From contig JAGBHC010000031.1 of assembly GCA_017935625.1 (NCBI GenBank), forward strand, positions 62,001 to 126,000: a stretch of 64,000 nt of DNA, given 5' to 3'. The notes beneath the pieces are model-generated. The model searched no databases. It was given only the letters and a program-made list of their open reading frames with translations, and was not told the origin of the DNA. Source of the DNA: Rikenellaceae bacterium. Its GTDB lineage: Bacteria > Bacteroidota > Bacteroidia > Bacteroidales > Rikenellaceae. Every line of letters starts with the position of its first letter. Position 1 is the first letter of the stretch. A program made the translations under genes and the position numbers. This document shows, piece by piece, positions 17,079 to 25,694 of this stretch.

Positions 17079-18308
17079 ATGGCATCTTTAAAGGATTTTT
17101 TCAATCAGCATCAGGACGACGCGGTGAAGGGAATATCTCACAAGAACAGCCTTATCAAGCGGAACATCATCGCCTTTATGGCCGTGAACGGGCAGTGTAC
17201 ACTTGCTGAACTGACCAAGGAGCTGCATATCAGCATCCCCACGATGACCAAGCTGGTGGCGGAGCTGGTGGCTGAAAAGATAGTGACCGACAACGGAAAG
17301 GTGGAGACGCCCGGAGGCCGCAGACCCAACATCTTCGGGCTGGCCAATTCGGCGATTTACTTCGCCGGGGTGGAGGTGAGCCGCGACAATCTGTCGCTGG
17401 TCATCACCGACCTGAAGAACAATATCATCACCCATCATGCCGAGCCCAATTTCGAGCTCATAGACACCCCCCGTGCGCTGGAGCGAATCTGCTCGAGCAT
17501 GGAGAAGTTCATCGCCACGTGCGGCGTGGACCGCAGCAAGATTCTGGGCTGCGGCGTCTGCATGGCGGGAAGGGTGAATCCCAATACGGGCCGCAGCTAC
17601 AAGTACTTCACCTCCAGCGAGAAGTCGCTCTGCGAGATTTTCGAGGAGCGCATCGGGGTGAAGGTGCTGCTGGAGAACGACACGCGGGCCCGGTGTTACG
17701 CGGAGTACTTCTCGGGCAACGTCAAGGACGAAAAGAACATACTCTACCTGCACCTGGGGCGCGGCGTGGCCATCGGCATCATCATCGACGGCAAGCTCTA
17801 CTACGGCAAGAGCGGATTCGCCGGCGAGTTCGGCCACACGCCCTTCTTCGACAACGAGATAATCTGCGCCTGCGGCAAAAAGGGATGCCTGGAGACCGAG
17901 GTGTCGGGCATCGCCATCGAGGATAAAATCGTGTCGCTCATCAAACGCGGCGTGAACACCATCCTGCGCGAGAAGTTCGAGCACGGCGAACCGATACACA
18001 TCGACGACATCATCGCCGCCGCCAAGAACGACGACAACCTGAGCATCGAACTCATCGAGGAGGCGAGCGAGAAAATCGGCAAGAGTATCGCCTTCCTGAT
18101 AAACATCTTCAACCCCGAGCTGGTGATAGTGGGCGGAAACATGTCGCGGGCGGGCGACTACATGATGCTGCCCCTCAAGTCGGCCACCAACAAGTATTCG
18201 CTCAACCTGGTCTACAAGGACACCAAATTCCGCCTTTCGCAGATGGACGAGCGGGCGGGCGCGCTGGGTGCGGCCATGCTCATACGCAACAAGATAATCG
18301 GACTCTAA
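17079..18308 (+). CDS. ROK-family transcriptional regulator/sugar kinase (NagC/XylR type)
   Basis: A 409-residue protein with an N-terminal winged helix-turn-helix (about 25-80, TLAELTKELHISIPTMTKLV) followed by GGRRPNIFGL, then an ASKHA-fold ROK domain. Sugar- and zinc-binding signatures are GEFGHT and CACGKKGCLE; VLLENDTRA and the glycine-rich FNPELVIVGGNM are also typical. Such proteins repress sugar-use genes and respond to a sugar or sugar phosphate; the ligand is not evident. The long leader and nearby exopolysaccharide and glycosidase genes suggest carbohydrate control. The acetyltransferase gene follows after 13 bases. Confidence 0.92.
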   Translation: MASLKDFFNQHQDDAVKGISHKNSLIKRNIIAFMAVNGQCTLAELTKELHISIPTMTKLVAELVAEKIVTDNGKVETPGGRRPNIFGLANSAIYFAGVEVSRDNLSLVITDLKNNIITHHAEPNFELIDTPRALERICSSMEKFIATCGVDRSKILGCGVCMAGRVNPNTGRSYKYFTSSEKSLCEIFEERIGVKVLLENDTRARCYAEYFSGNVKDEKNILYLHLGRGVAIGIIIDGKLYYGKSGFAGEFGHTPFFDNEIICACGKKGCLETEVSGIAIEDKIVSLIKRGVNTILREKFEHGEPIHIDDIIAAAKNDDNLSIELIEEASEKIGKSIAFLINIFNPELVIVGGNMSRAGDYMMLPLKSATNKYSLNLVYKDTKFRLSQMDERAGALGAAMLIRNKIIGL

Positions 18309-18321
18309 CTTTCGGCAGGCG

Positions 18322-18849
18322 ATGCGCGGCGAGACGGTGGGGCTTCGGGCTCTGGAGCCGGAGGATGTCTCCGTGCTCTACCGGTGGGAGAACGACCCGC
18401 AGGTGTGGCGCGTGAGCGGCACGCTGGCCCCCTTTTCCCGTCATGCGCTGGCCCGTTTCATCGAGGAGCAGCAGCTCGACATCTATGCGACCCGGCAGCA
18501 GCGGCTGGTCATCGAGACCGTGGCCGGCGGCGTGGCCGTGGGCGCGGTGGACCTCTTCGACTTCGACCCCCTGCACGGACGTGCCGGCGTGGGGATTCTG
18601 GTCTACGGTCCCGAGGACCGAGGACGGGGGTATGCGGGCGAGGCGCTGGACCTGCTCGCGGAGTACGCCTTCGGGGTGCTCGGACTTCATCAGCTCTATT
18701 GCAACATTCTCAGCGACAATGCGGTCAGCCTGGCTCTTTTCGAGGGGCGGGGCTTCGTGCGCTGCGGCCTGAAACGCGAGTGGGTGCGCACCGGAGAGGG
18801 GTTCGCGGACGAATACCTGTTGCAGCGGCTGCGCGACCCGGTGCGGTAG
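18322..18849 (+). CDS. GNAT-family N-acetyltransferase
   Basis: A 175-residue acetyl-CoA-dependent acetyltransferase resembling the SpeG/RimJ branch. The N-terminal LRALEPEDVSVLYRWENDP is typical of that branch, and the acetyl-CoA loop is DRGRGYAGEALDLL. HQLYCNILSDNAVSLALFE and GRGFVRCG form the usual motif B. The acceptor (polyamine, protein N-terminus or antibiotic) cannot be told. It begins 13 bases after the ROK gene and is probably co-transcribed with it. Confidence 0.88.
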   Translation: MRGETVGLRALEPEDVSVLYRWENDPQVWRVSGTLAPFSRHALARFIEEQQLDIYATRQQRLVIETVAGGVAVGAVDLFDFDPLHGRAGVGILVYGPEDRGRGYAGEALDLLAEYAFGVLGLHQLYCNILSDNAVSLALFEGRGFVRCGLKREWVRTGEGFADEYLLQRLRDPVR

Positions 18850-18993
18850 CGGCGGGGCGTGTCGCTGAAAAAGGTTGGTATCCCGGCGGCGGGCGACGGC
18901 GGTTCCGCCGCTCCGCGCAGGCAGGGGAGACGGGGCGGAAATCCGGCTCCGTGAATGAAATAGCTCCCGAATTCCGATAAGAGGGTCTGAAGT

Positions 18994-19025
18994 TTTGGCT
19001 GTTCGTAAAAAAAGATATATTTTTG
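18994..19025 (+). promoter_or_regulatory. Promoter of the Wza-like gene
   Basis: TTTG (18994-18997), 20-base spacer, TATTTTTG (19018-19025). It lies 64 bases before the start. Confidence 0.8.
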
Positions 19026-19088
19026 TACGTTAAAGGGCGGCCTTGTCGGCCGCAGACCGGAATATTAATTTTAAACGACTTATAAATC

Positions 19089-21524
19089 GTGAAAAGATTT
19101 CTCTCATTGATGGCGATGCTCGTGGCGGTTTCGGCGGCCTGTTTCGCACAAATGACCGACGAGCAGGTGATAGATTATCTTCAGAATGCCAAACAGCAGG
19201 GGCTCTCCCAGCAGGAGGTGCAGGTGTCGCTGCTGCAGCGGGGCGTGACCCGGGAGCAGATTGCCCGTCTGCGGGCGCAGTACGGCAGCGGACAGGCGCA
19301 GAGCGGTGCGGCGGCGACCGCGACCGCGGATGCCGCCGCCCGGCTCCGCACGACCACTCCCATCCGGGAGTCGGTCTCCGCGTCGGGCGTGCTCGAACTG
19401 CTGGAGCCTGACAACGAGGCGGTCCGCCGGGACAGCGTGCTGCGCTACCTGTTCGACCCGCAGGCCGCCGAGGAGAAGCGGATTTTCGGACACGACGTGT
19501 TCACCAACCGGAATCTCACCTTCGAGCCCAATCTCAACATAGCCACTCCGGAGAACTACCTGCTCGGCCCCGGCGACGAAGTCTTCATCGACATGTGGGG
19601 CGATTCGGAGCTCAATGTCCGCCAGGTCATCTCGCCCGACGGCCGTATCATCATCCCCAAGGTGGGCCCCGTCATGCTGGCCGGCCTGACGGTGAAGAAC
19701 GCCACCCACAAGGTGATGAGCGAGCTGGAGCGCACCAACCAGGGCCTGAACACGGGCAACGTCTCGCTGGATGTCTCGGTGGGCAAGATTCGCAACATCC
19801 AGGTGAATGTGATGGGCGAGGTGAGAACGCCCGGCACCTACACCATGCCCTCGCTGGCCACGCTCTTCCATGCCCTCTATCTGGCGGGCGGAGTGACCGA
19901 CCTGGGCTCGCTCCGCAGCATCAAGGTCTATCGCGCGGGGCGCAGGGTGGCCGACGTGGATGTCTACGACTATATTCTTTCGGGAAAAACCTCCTCCGAC
20001 GTGGCGCTGCGCAATGGCGACGTGGTGGTGGTGAGCCCCTATGTCAATCTGGTGGAAATCAAGGGAAAGGTAAAGCGCCCCATGATTTATGAAATGCGGG
20101 CCGGCGAGTCGCTGGACAAGCTCATCGGCTATGCGGGCGGAATGGCCGGCGACGCCAACCCCGAGACGGTTTCGGTGGAGCGTATGGGCGGCGACGAATA
20201 CCGGGTCTTCAACGTGGCGCGCGGTGACTTCGGGAGCTTCAAGATGGGCGACAAGGATGTGGTGACCGTGGGTTCCACCATCCCCCGTTTCGAGAACCGG
20301 GTGGAGGTGAAAGGCGCCGTCTACCGCGAGGGCGTCTATGCGCTGGACGACGAGGTGAAGACGGTCAGACAGCTGATAGAGAAGGCGAGCGGTCTGCGGG
20401 CCGATGCCTTCACGTCGCGCGGCGTGCTCTACCGCGAGCGTCCCGACTGGACGCTGGAGGTGGTGTCGGTCGATGTGCAGGGCGTGATGGACGGAACCGC
20501 GCACGACATCGAGCTGCGCAACAACGACGTACTCTACATCTCCTCCAATTTCGACATGCAGGAGACGCCGACCGTGTCGATTTTCGGCTCGGTGGGCCAG
20601 GCCGGAACCTATCCCTACGCCGAGAACATGAGCGTGGAGGACCTGATTGTGGCCGCCGGCGGACTGAAAGAGGATGCCGCGGTAATCAATATCGACGTGG
20701 CACGTCGGATTAAGGACCCCAAGAGCTTGCAGGTCAATGACGTCCGCAACGAGGTGTTCTCGGTGAGCCTCAAGGACGGCCTCGGCCTCGACGGGGACAA
20801 GGGCTTCATTCTGGAGCCTTTTGACCAGGTGTACGTGCGGCGTTCGCCGAGCTACACCGTACAGAGCAACGTCTCCGTGAGCGGACAGGTGGTCTTCGGC
20901 GGCAACTATGCGCTCAACAAGCGGGGCGACCGCCTTTCGGACGTGATAAAGCGGGCCGGAGGCCTCACGCCGGATGCCTACGCCGCAGGAGCCCATCTGG
21001 AGAGACGGCTCAGCGCGGCCGAGCGCAAGCAGGCCGAGGCGCTGTTGAAGCTGCTCAGAAGACATACCGTGACGGACAAGGACACCACCACGCAGGATTT
21101 GATAGAGGTGGAGGATACCTATCCCGTGGGCATCGACCTGCGGATGGCGATGCTCAATCCCGGGTCGGACTGGGATGTGGTGCTGCGCGACGGCGACCGA
21201 ATCGTGGTGCCCGAATACGACGGGACCGTGAAGATTCAGGGCGCGGTGATGTATCCCAATACGGTGATGTACAACGAGGCGATGTCGCTGAAAAAGTATG
21301 TGAAGATGGCCGGAGGCTTCTCTCAGAATGCCAAGCGCGGCAGCGTGTTCGTGATATATATGAACGGCATGATGGCGGCCGGCAAACACGCTAAGGTGAC
21401 CCCCGGCAGCATTATCGTCGTGCCGGCCAAACTGCCGACCAACGGGGTGAGACTCTCCGATATCATGAGCGTGGCGACCAGCACGGTGTCGATGGCGGCC
21501 ATGGTTACGGCAATCTCCAAATAG
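19089..21524 (+). CDS. Outer-membrane polysaccharide export protein with SLBB repeats (Wza-like)
   Basis: An 811-residue protein with a signal peptide (MKRFLSLMAMLVAVSAACFA) and an N-terminal helical region. A Poly_export domain (about 150-240, with NYLLGPGDEVFIDMWG) is followed by about six SLBB repeats (ISPDGRIIIPKVGPV, then VMGEVRTPGTYTM, VKGAVYREGVYAL, IFGSVGQAGTYPY, VSGQVVFGGNYAL and IQGAVMYPNTVMY). It would form the outer-membrane/periplasmic channel for an extracellular or capsular polysaccharide. It is twice the length of E. coli Wza, as is common in Bacteroidetes. Eight bases separate it from its partner, the chain-length regulator. No glycosyltransferases lie nearby. Confidence 0.92.
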   Translation: MKRFLSLMAMLVAVSAACFAQMTDEQVIDYLQNAKQQGLSQQEVQVSLLQRGVTREQIARLRAQYGSGQAQSGAAATATADAAARLRTTTPIRESVSASGVLELLEPDNEAVRRDSVLRYLFDPQAAEEKRIFGHDVFTNRNLTFEPNLNIATPENYLLGPGDEVFIDMWGDSELNVRQVISPDGRIIIPKVGPVMLAGLTVKNATHKVMSELERTNQGLNTGNVSLDVSVGKIRNIQVNVMGEVRTPGTYTMPSLATLFHALYLAGGVTDLGSLRSIKVYRAGRRVADVDVYDYILSGKTSSDVALRNGDVVVVSPYVNLVEIKGKVKRPMIYEMRAGESLDKLIGYAGGMAGDANPETVSVERMGGDEYRVFNVARGDFGSFKMGDKDVVTVGSTIPRFENRVEVKGAVYREGVYALDDEVKTVRQLIEKASGLRADAFTSRGVLYRERPDWTLEVVSVDVQGVMDGTAHDIELRNNDVLYISSNFDMQETPTVSIFGSVGQAGTYPYAENMSVEDLIVAAGGLKEDAAVINIDVARRIKDPKSLQVNDVRNEVFSVSLKDGLGLDGDKGFILEPFDQVYVRRSPSYTVQSNVSVSGQVVFGGNYALNKRGDRLSDVIKRAGGLTPDAYAAGAHLERRLSAAERKQAEALLKLLRRHTVTDKDTTTQDLIEVEDTYPVGIDLRMAMLNPGSDWDVVLRDGDRIVVPEYDGTVKIQGAVMYPNTVMYNEAMSLKKYVKMAGGFSQNAKRGSVFVIYMNGMMAAGKHAKVTPGSIIVVPAKLPTNGVRLSDIMSVATSTVSMAAMVTAISK

Positions 21525-21532
21525 AATGCGTT

Positions 21533-22687
21533 ATGGAAGAGAAGATGAATGAAAAGCAGTCGGGCGGGCACGCTGCCGGGGAGCAGGAAATCGACCTCGT
21601 CGAACTGATAGGCAAACTTTGGAAAAACCGGGGCCTGATAATCAAGATAACGCTCGGATTCATGGTCTTCGGATTGCTGGTGGCTCTGTTCAGCGCCAAG
21701 AGCTTCACCGCTGGATGCGAGGCGGTGCCGCAGGCGGGCGGCAAGCGGGCCGGCGGTTCGCTCGGTGCGTTGGCCTCGCTGGCCGGCATCAACATGAACA
21801 ACATGGGGGGCGATGCCGCGGTGCTCTCGCCGCTGGTCTACTCCAACATCGTGTCGAGCGTCCCGTTCCGCAAGGAGCTGATGAACACGAAAATCGATTT
21901 CGACGGATACGACCGTCCCATTACGCTGCTCGACTACTACACCAATCCCGAGTACCGGAAGACGAGCGTGCTGGGGACGGTGAAGAAATACACCATCGGG
22001 TTGCCTTTCGTGCTGCTCAATGCGATTCGCGGCAAGCAGGAAGAGCCCGAAATGCTGCTTCCGGGGGGCGGAACCGACGGCCTGGCCTATTTTACGGAGG
22101 AGGAGCAGACCTGTGCGATGATTCTGTCTCAGGCCGTCGCCGTGTCGCTGGACGAGAAGAACGGCTATGTCTCCATAACGGCCAGCATGCCCGAGCCGCT
22201 GGCGGCAGCCCAGGTGGCGCAGGCTACGCTGACTCTTTTGCAGAAGTATGTCTTCGAATTTACCAGCGCCGCGCTGCAGGAGAACCTCGCCTTCATACAG
22301 AAGGTGTACGACGAGTCCAAGAGCAAATTCGAACAGGCGCAGCGGGCGCGGGCCGTATTCCTCGATGCCAACAGAAACCTGGGGACCTATTCGGCCCAGA
22401 TGCGTCTGGAGCAGCTCAACAACGACTATCAGCTGGCCATGACCCTCTATACCGAGTTCGCGCAGCAGCTGGAGCAGGCCAAGATAAAGGTGCAGGAGAA
22501 GAGCAACGTGCTGACGGTCATCAATCCCGTGACGATTCCGCGTGAGAAGTCGAAACCCAAGCGGGGGATGATACTGGTGGCGTTCACCTTCCTGGGCGGC
22601 ATCTTCGGCGTGGGAGCGGTGCTGACGCTTCCGCTGCTGGCCGACATCACCGGCAAGGAGCGGTTCCGCAAGCTGGTCAAGGAGTAG
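21533..22687 (+). CDS. Wzz-type polysaccharide chain-length determinant
   Basis: A 384-residue inner-membrane polysaccharide co-polymerase. The N-terminus has IDLVELIGKLWKNRGLIIK leading into the first helix (about 42-62). A periplasmic coiled-coil region (about 220-330) follows, and then a C-terminal helix with the proline-rich entry INPVTIPREKSKPKRG. It lacks a tyrosine-kinase domain. Together with the upstream SLBB protein it would span the envelope for polysaccharide export. An alternative ATG four codons in (21545) cannot be excluded. Confidence 0.9.
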   Translation: MEEKMNEKQSGGHAAGEQEIDLVELIGKLWKNRGLIIKITLGFMVFGLLVALFSAKSFTAGCEAVPQAGGKRAGGSLGALASLAGINMNNMGGDAAVLSPLVYSNIVSSVPFRKELMNTKIDFDGYDRPITLLDYYTNPEYRKTSVLGTVKKYTIGLPFVLLNAIRGKQEEPEMLLPGGGTDGLAYFTEEEQTCAMILSQAVAVSLDEKNGYVSITASMPEPLAAAQVAQATLTLLQKYVFEFTSAALQENLAFIQKVYDESKSKFEQAQRARAVFLDANRNLGTYSAQMRLEQLNNDYQLAMTLYTEFAQQLEQAKIKVQEKSNVLTVINPVTIPREKSKPKRGMILVAFTFLGGIFGVGAVLTLPLLADITGKERFRKLVKE

Positions 22688-22810
22688 GCGGCGTGTCGCA
22701 CTGCGGCTGCCGCGGAGTCTCTCTTCCGCCGGAGTCTCCGAGGAGGGGGAGCGTCGGCGGAGGGAAAAAGAGGCGGGTGCGATTTTTGCTGTAAAATTTT
22801 TGCCGAAAAA

Positions 22811-22842
22811 TTTGGAGGGTTCATAAAAACGTCCTATCTTTG
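22811..22842 (+). promoter_or_regulatory. Promoter of tRNA-Lys
   Basis: TTTG (22811-22814), 20-base spacer, TATCTTTG (22835-22842); 46 bases before the tRNA. Confidence 0.85.
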
Positions 22843-22888
22843 CACCGCTGTTCAGGGATATATCCTCGCGACGGCGAACCATTACGAT

Positions 22889-22961
22889 GCTTCTTTAGCT
22901 CAGCTGGTAGAGCACGACACTCTTAATGTTGGGGTCCTGGGTTCGAGCCCCAGAGGGAGCA
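22889..22961 (+). tRNA. tRNA-Lys (anticodon CTT)
   Basis: Complete cloverleaf: acceptor GCTTCTT with AGGGAGC, anticodon stem CGACA/TGTTG around loop CTCTTAA (CTT at 22922-22924), T-loop TTCGAGC. The discriminator is A. Confidence 0.96.
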
Positions 22962-22966
22962 CTTCG

Positions 22967-23000
22967 AAGCGACGACTTTTCAGTTCGTCGCTTTTTTTTT
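22967..23000 (+). terminator. Terminator of tRNA-Lys
   Basis: AAGCGACGA (22967-22975) pairs with TCGTCGCTT (22985-22993), followed by a run of T. Confidence 0.9.
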
Positions 23001-23646
23001 GTGTGTATGTGCGACGCCCGGTGCGGTGCCGCCGGCCTTCCTCCTGCGTTCGGTTCCTCCTGCGTCCGGTCATACTGCACCCGGGCGAGCGGATGCAAGT
23101 CGCTCTTTCCCACGTGATTTCGCTCTGCAGAATTTTCCACCCTCCTCCACGGGATTCTGTTCCGCAGAATTTCCCTTTCTTCTCTACGGGATTCCGTCTT
23201 GCAAAATTTTCCTTCTCCTCCACGGGATTTTGCTCCGCAGGATTTTCCTCCCTCCACCATGGGATTCTGTCCCGAAAAAATTTCCTCTCTCCCACGGAAT
23301 TTTTTCTTGCGGAAAATTCCCTCACTTCCAAGGGATTCTGTTCCGCAGAATTTCACCTCCCCCACGGAATCTCGCCCGAAGAGCCGGTTCTAACCCCGTG
23401 AACCGGATTGGCCTCCGGCATTCGCTGCGCTTTTTCTCGCTTGTCCCGCATCCACGGCTTCGTGCCGGCTGTTTCCGTGGGGAAGCATGCAAGCGGGTTT
23501 GCCTTTGCGCTGGCACATTCCGCAATCCACGGCTTCGTGCCGGCTGTTTCCGTGGGGAAGCATGCGAGCGGATTTGCCTTTGCGCTGCTTCCATTCCGCG
23601 ATTTTCGGCCTCATACCGCATTCCTGCCCGGCAAAATGCAAACAAG
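23001..23646. other. Repeat-rich noncoding spacer
   Basis: Holds two separate families of tandem repeats and no supported gene. Frames on both strands show 12- and 25-residue periodicities only because the DNA repeats are near multiples of three; the minus-strand frame would also run through the tRNA-Lys gene. Confidence 0.65.
23120..23385. repeat. Seven degenerate tandem copies of a 36-37-bp unit
   Basis: The core CCGCAGAATTTTCC then CTCCACGGGATTCTG recurs with cores at about 23127, 23164, 23201, 23237, 23272, 23309 and 23345. Copies are contiguous, without spacers, so this is a minisatellite and not a CRISPR array. Confidence 0.8.
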
Positions 23647-23665
23647 TTTGCTTTTGCTCTCGCTT
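23448..23665. repeat. Two ~75-bp direct repeats plus a diverged third end
   Basis: Copies beginning ATCCACGGCTTCGTGCC at 23450 and 23525 are nearly identical over about 70 bases and end in a palindromic GCAAGCGGGTTTGC-like core. At 23638-23662 a diverged version of the end (GCAAACAAGTTTGC then TTTTGCTC) recurs and forms part of the next promoter. Confidence 0.75.
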
Positions 23666-23678
23666 ATTATTATCTTTG
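23647..23678 (+). promoter_or_regulatory. Promoter of the double SGNH esterase gene
   Basis: TTTG (23647-23650), 20-base spacer, TATCTTTG (23671-23678); only 23 bases before the ATG. Confidence 0.8.
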
Positions 23679-23701
23679 TCGAAAGACTAACTTTCTAAAC
23701 T

Positions 23702-25420
23702 ATGGAAACCAAGAGACTTTTCACCATGTTGGCCGCCGCGGCGCTGCTGTGCGGGACGGCCTGCGCACAACAGCAGAATCCTCCCACGGGACCGGCGCGT
23801 CAGGGCAACGGCCGGATGACGCCGCCTCCGGGCGGACAGCGTCCGCAGGGCGGAGCGTTCGTGCCGCCGCCCATGGCCGACACCAACCTCGTCATCGACA
23901 ACACTCTCGACAGCCTCAATAAGGTGCGTACCGTGCGCCCCGAGGCGGGTTCGTCGCGCAAGGGCGACAACCCCGTGCTCTTTCTGGTGGGCGACTCCAC
24001 CATGCGCACCGGCACGCGCGGAAACGGCGACAACGGACAGTGGGGCTGGGGCTACTATGTGGCCGACTATTTCGACCTCGACCGCATCACCGTCGAGAAT
24101 CAGGCGCTCGGCGGCATGAGCAGCCGCACCTTCTACAACCGCTTGTGGCCCGATGTGCTCAAGGGCGTCCGCGCGGGCGACTGGGTGGTGATACAGATAG
24201 GCCACAACGACAGCGGCCCCTACGATTCGGGCCGGGCCCGTTCGTCGATTCCCGGTGCGGGAGAGGAGTACCTCGACGTGACCATTCAGGAGACCGGAGC
24301 GCAGGAGCGGGTCTATACCTACGGCGGCTACCTGCGCAAGTACGTGGCCGATGTGCGCGAGAAGGGGGCCTATCCCGTCCTCGTGTCGCTCACCCCGCGC
24401 AACCGCTGGAACGAGGACGGCTCGTTGCAGCGCTACGACGACACTTTCACCCTCTGGATACGTCAGGTGGCCGAGGAGCAGCAGGTGCCCTTCATCGACC
24501 TGAACAAGATAAGTTCCGATAAGTTCGAACGTTTCGACCGCCGCAAGGTGGACTACATGTTCTATCTGGACAACATCCACACCAGCGCCTTCGGCGCCAA
24601 GAACAACGTGGAGTCGTTCGTCGAGGGGCTGCGTGCGCAGCCCCAAATCGAGCTGGCCTCCTACCTCAAGGCGGAGGATGCGCAGGCCGTGGCGGGCAAG
24701 AACCGGGTCGGCGACCGTCCCGTATTGTTCGTGGTGGGTGATTCGACCGTGAAAATCGACGACACTCCCACCAGCGGCATGGTCGGCTGGGGCGACGTGC
24801 TGCAGGACTATTTCGATGCTTCGAAGATTACGGTGGACAACCAGGCCAAGGCGGGCCGCAGCAGCCGCACCTTCCTCGACGAGGGACGTTGGGAGAAGGT
24901 CTACAAGGCGCTGCGTCCGGGTGACTACGTGCTCATCCAGTTCGGCCACAACGACGGCAGCGAAATCAACACCGGCAAGGCCCGCGGCACCATCTGGGGC
25001 AACAGCGACGACAGTCGGGTGCTGCTCATGCAGGCTACGGGACGTTTCCAGGTCATCTACTCCTTCGGCTGGTACATCCGCAAGTTCTGCATGGATGCCA
25101 TCGAGAAGGGGGCGATTCCCATCGTGCTGAGCCACACGCCGCGCAACCAGTGGAACGAGGACGGCAGCGTGAAGCGTTGCGTCTCGACCTACGGAACCTG
25201 GAGCCGCGAGGCGGCCGAGCAGACCGGAGCGCTGTTCATCGACCTGAACGAGATTTCGGCGGCCAAGATGGAGGCCATGGGGCGCGAGGCGGCCGCTGCG
25301 CACTTCCAGCGCGACCATACGCACTCCTCGGAGCTGGGTGCCCGGCGCAATGCGCAGAGCATCGTCGAAGGGGTGCTGGCTCTCGACGGCTGCGCCCTCG
25401 GGGAGATGGTGAAAAAATAG
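23702..25420 (+). CDS. Secreted two-domain SGNH esterase (rhamnogalacturonan acetylesterase type)
   Basis: A 572-residue secreted protein with a signal peptide ending near CGTACAQQ. It has two SGNH/GDSL esterase domains in tandem. Domain 1 (about 95-320) shows FLVGDSTMR, ENQALGGMSSRTF, IGHNDSG and LDNIHTS. Domain 2 (about 340-560) shows FVVGDSTV, DNQAKAGRSSRTF, FGHNDGS and RDHTHSS. Each domain thus keeps Ser, Gly, Asn and the Asp/His pair. The family removes acetyl groups from rhamnogalacturonan. A proline/glutamine-rich linker precedes domain 1. Nearby GH28, GH106 and sulfatase genes support pectin as substrate. Confidence 0.9.
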   Translation: METKRLFTMLAAAALLCGTACAQQQNPPTGPARQGNGRMTPPPGGQRPQGGAFVPPPMADTNLVIDNTLDSLNKVRTVRPEAGSSRKGDNPVLFLVGDSTMRTGTRGNGDNGQWGWGYYVADYFDLDRITVENQALGGMSSRTFYNRLWPDVLKGVRAGDWVVIQIGHNDSGPYDSGRARSSIPGAGEEYLDVTIQETGAQERVYTYGGYLRKYVADVREKGAYPVLVSLTPRNRWNEDGSLQRYDDTFTLWIRQVAEEQQVPFIDLNKISSDKFERFDRRKVDYMFYLDNIHTSAFGAKNNVESFVEGLRAQPQIELASYLKAEDAQAVAGKNRVGDRPVLFVVGDSTVKIDDTPTSGMVGWGDVLQDYFDASKITVDNQAKAGRSSRTFLDEGRWEKVYKALRPGDYVLIQFGHNDGSEINTGKARGTIWGNSDDSRVLLMQATGRFQVIYSFGWYIRKFCMDAIEKGAIPIVLSHTPRNQWNEDGSVKRCVSTYGTWSREAAEQTGALFIDLNEISAAKMEAMGREAAAAHFQRDHTHSSELGARRNAQSIVEGVLALDGCALGEMVKK

Positions 25421-25471
25421 GCGGGCGCCTCGGCGTGCCGCTTGAAGAGAGGGACCCGGTGCGGGTCCGGC

Positions 25472-25505
25472 AAAGGGTGTCTGCCTGGGGCGGACACCCT
25501 TTTTG
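25472..25505 (+). terminator. Terminator of the SGNH esterase gene
   Basis: AGGGTGTC (25474-25481) pairs with GACACCCT (25493-25500), followed by TTTT. Confidence 0.85.
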
Positions 25506-25694
25506 TCTCTTCTCGTTTCCGTCTTTTCTTGTCGGGCGGACCTTCGCGGCGCGAAGATGCGCTGCCGTGCGGCTTCCGGAGCGGAAGCGAGGAGTGCGGA
25601 CGGACGGCGGGGGAGGCAGAACGGTTCGGCGGTTGGCGGAACGGGGCCCGTGCGGACGGGGAGGGCGGCGTGCGGACGGGCGGCGCGAGGGGGC

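Noticed and set aside
22895-23365. Minus-strand frame encoding 12-residue repeats
   Set aside because: It crosses the tRNA-Lys gene, and the periodicity only reflects the 36-bp DNA repeat; the repeat period shifts by one base between copies.
23120-23385. CRISPR array
   Set aside because: Repeat units of 36-37 bp are adjacent and degenerate, with no unique spacers and no cas genes nearby.
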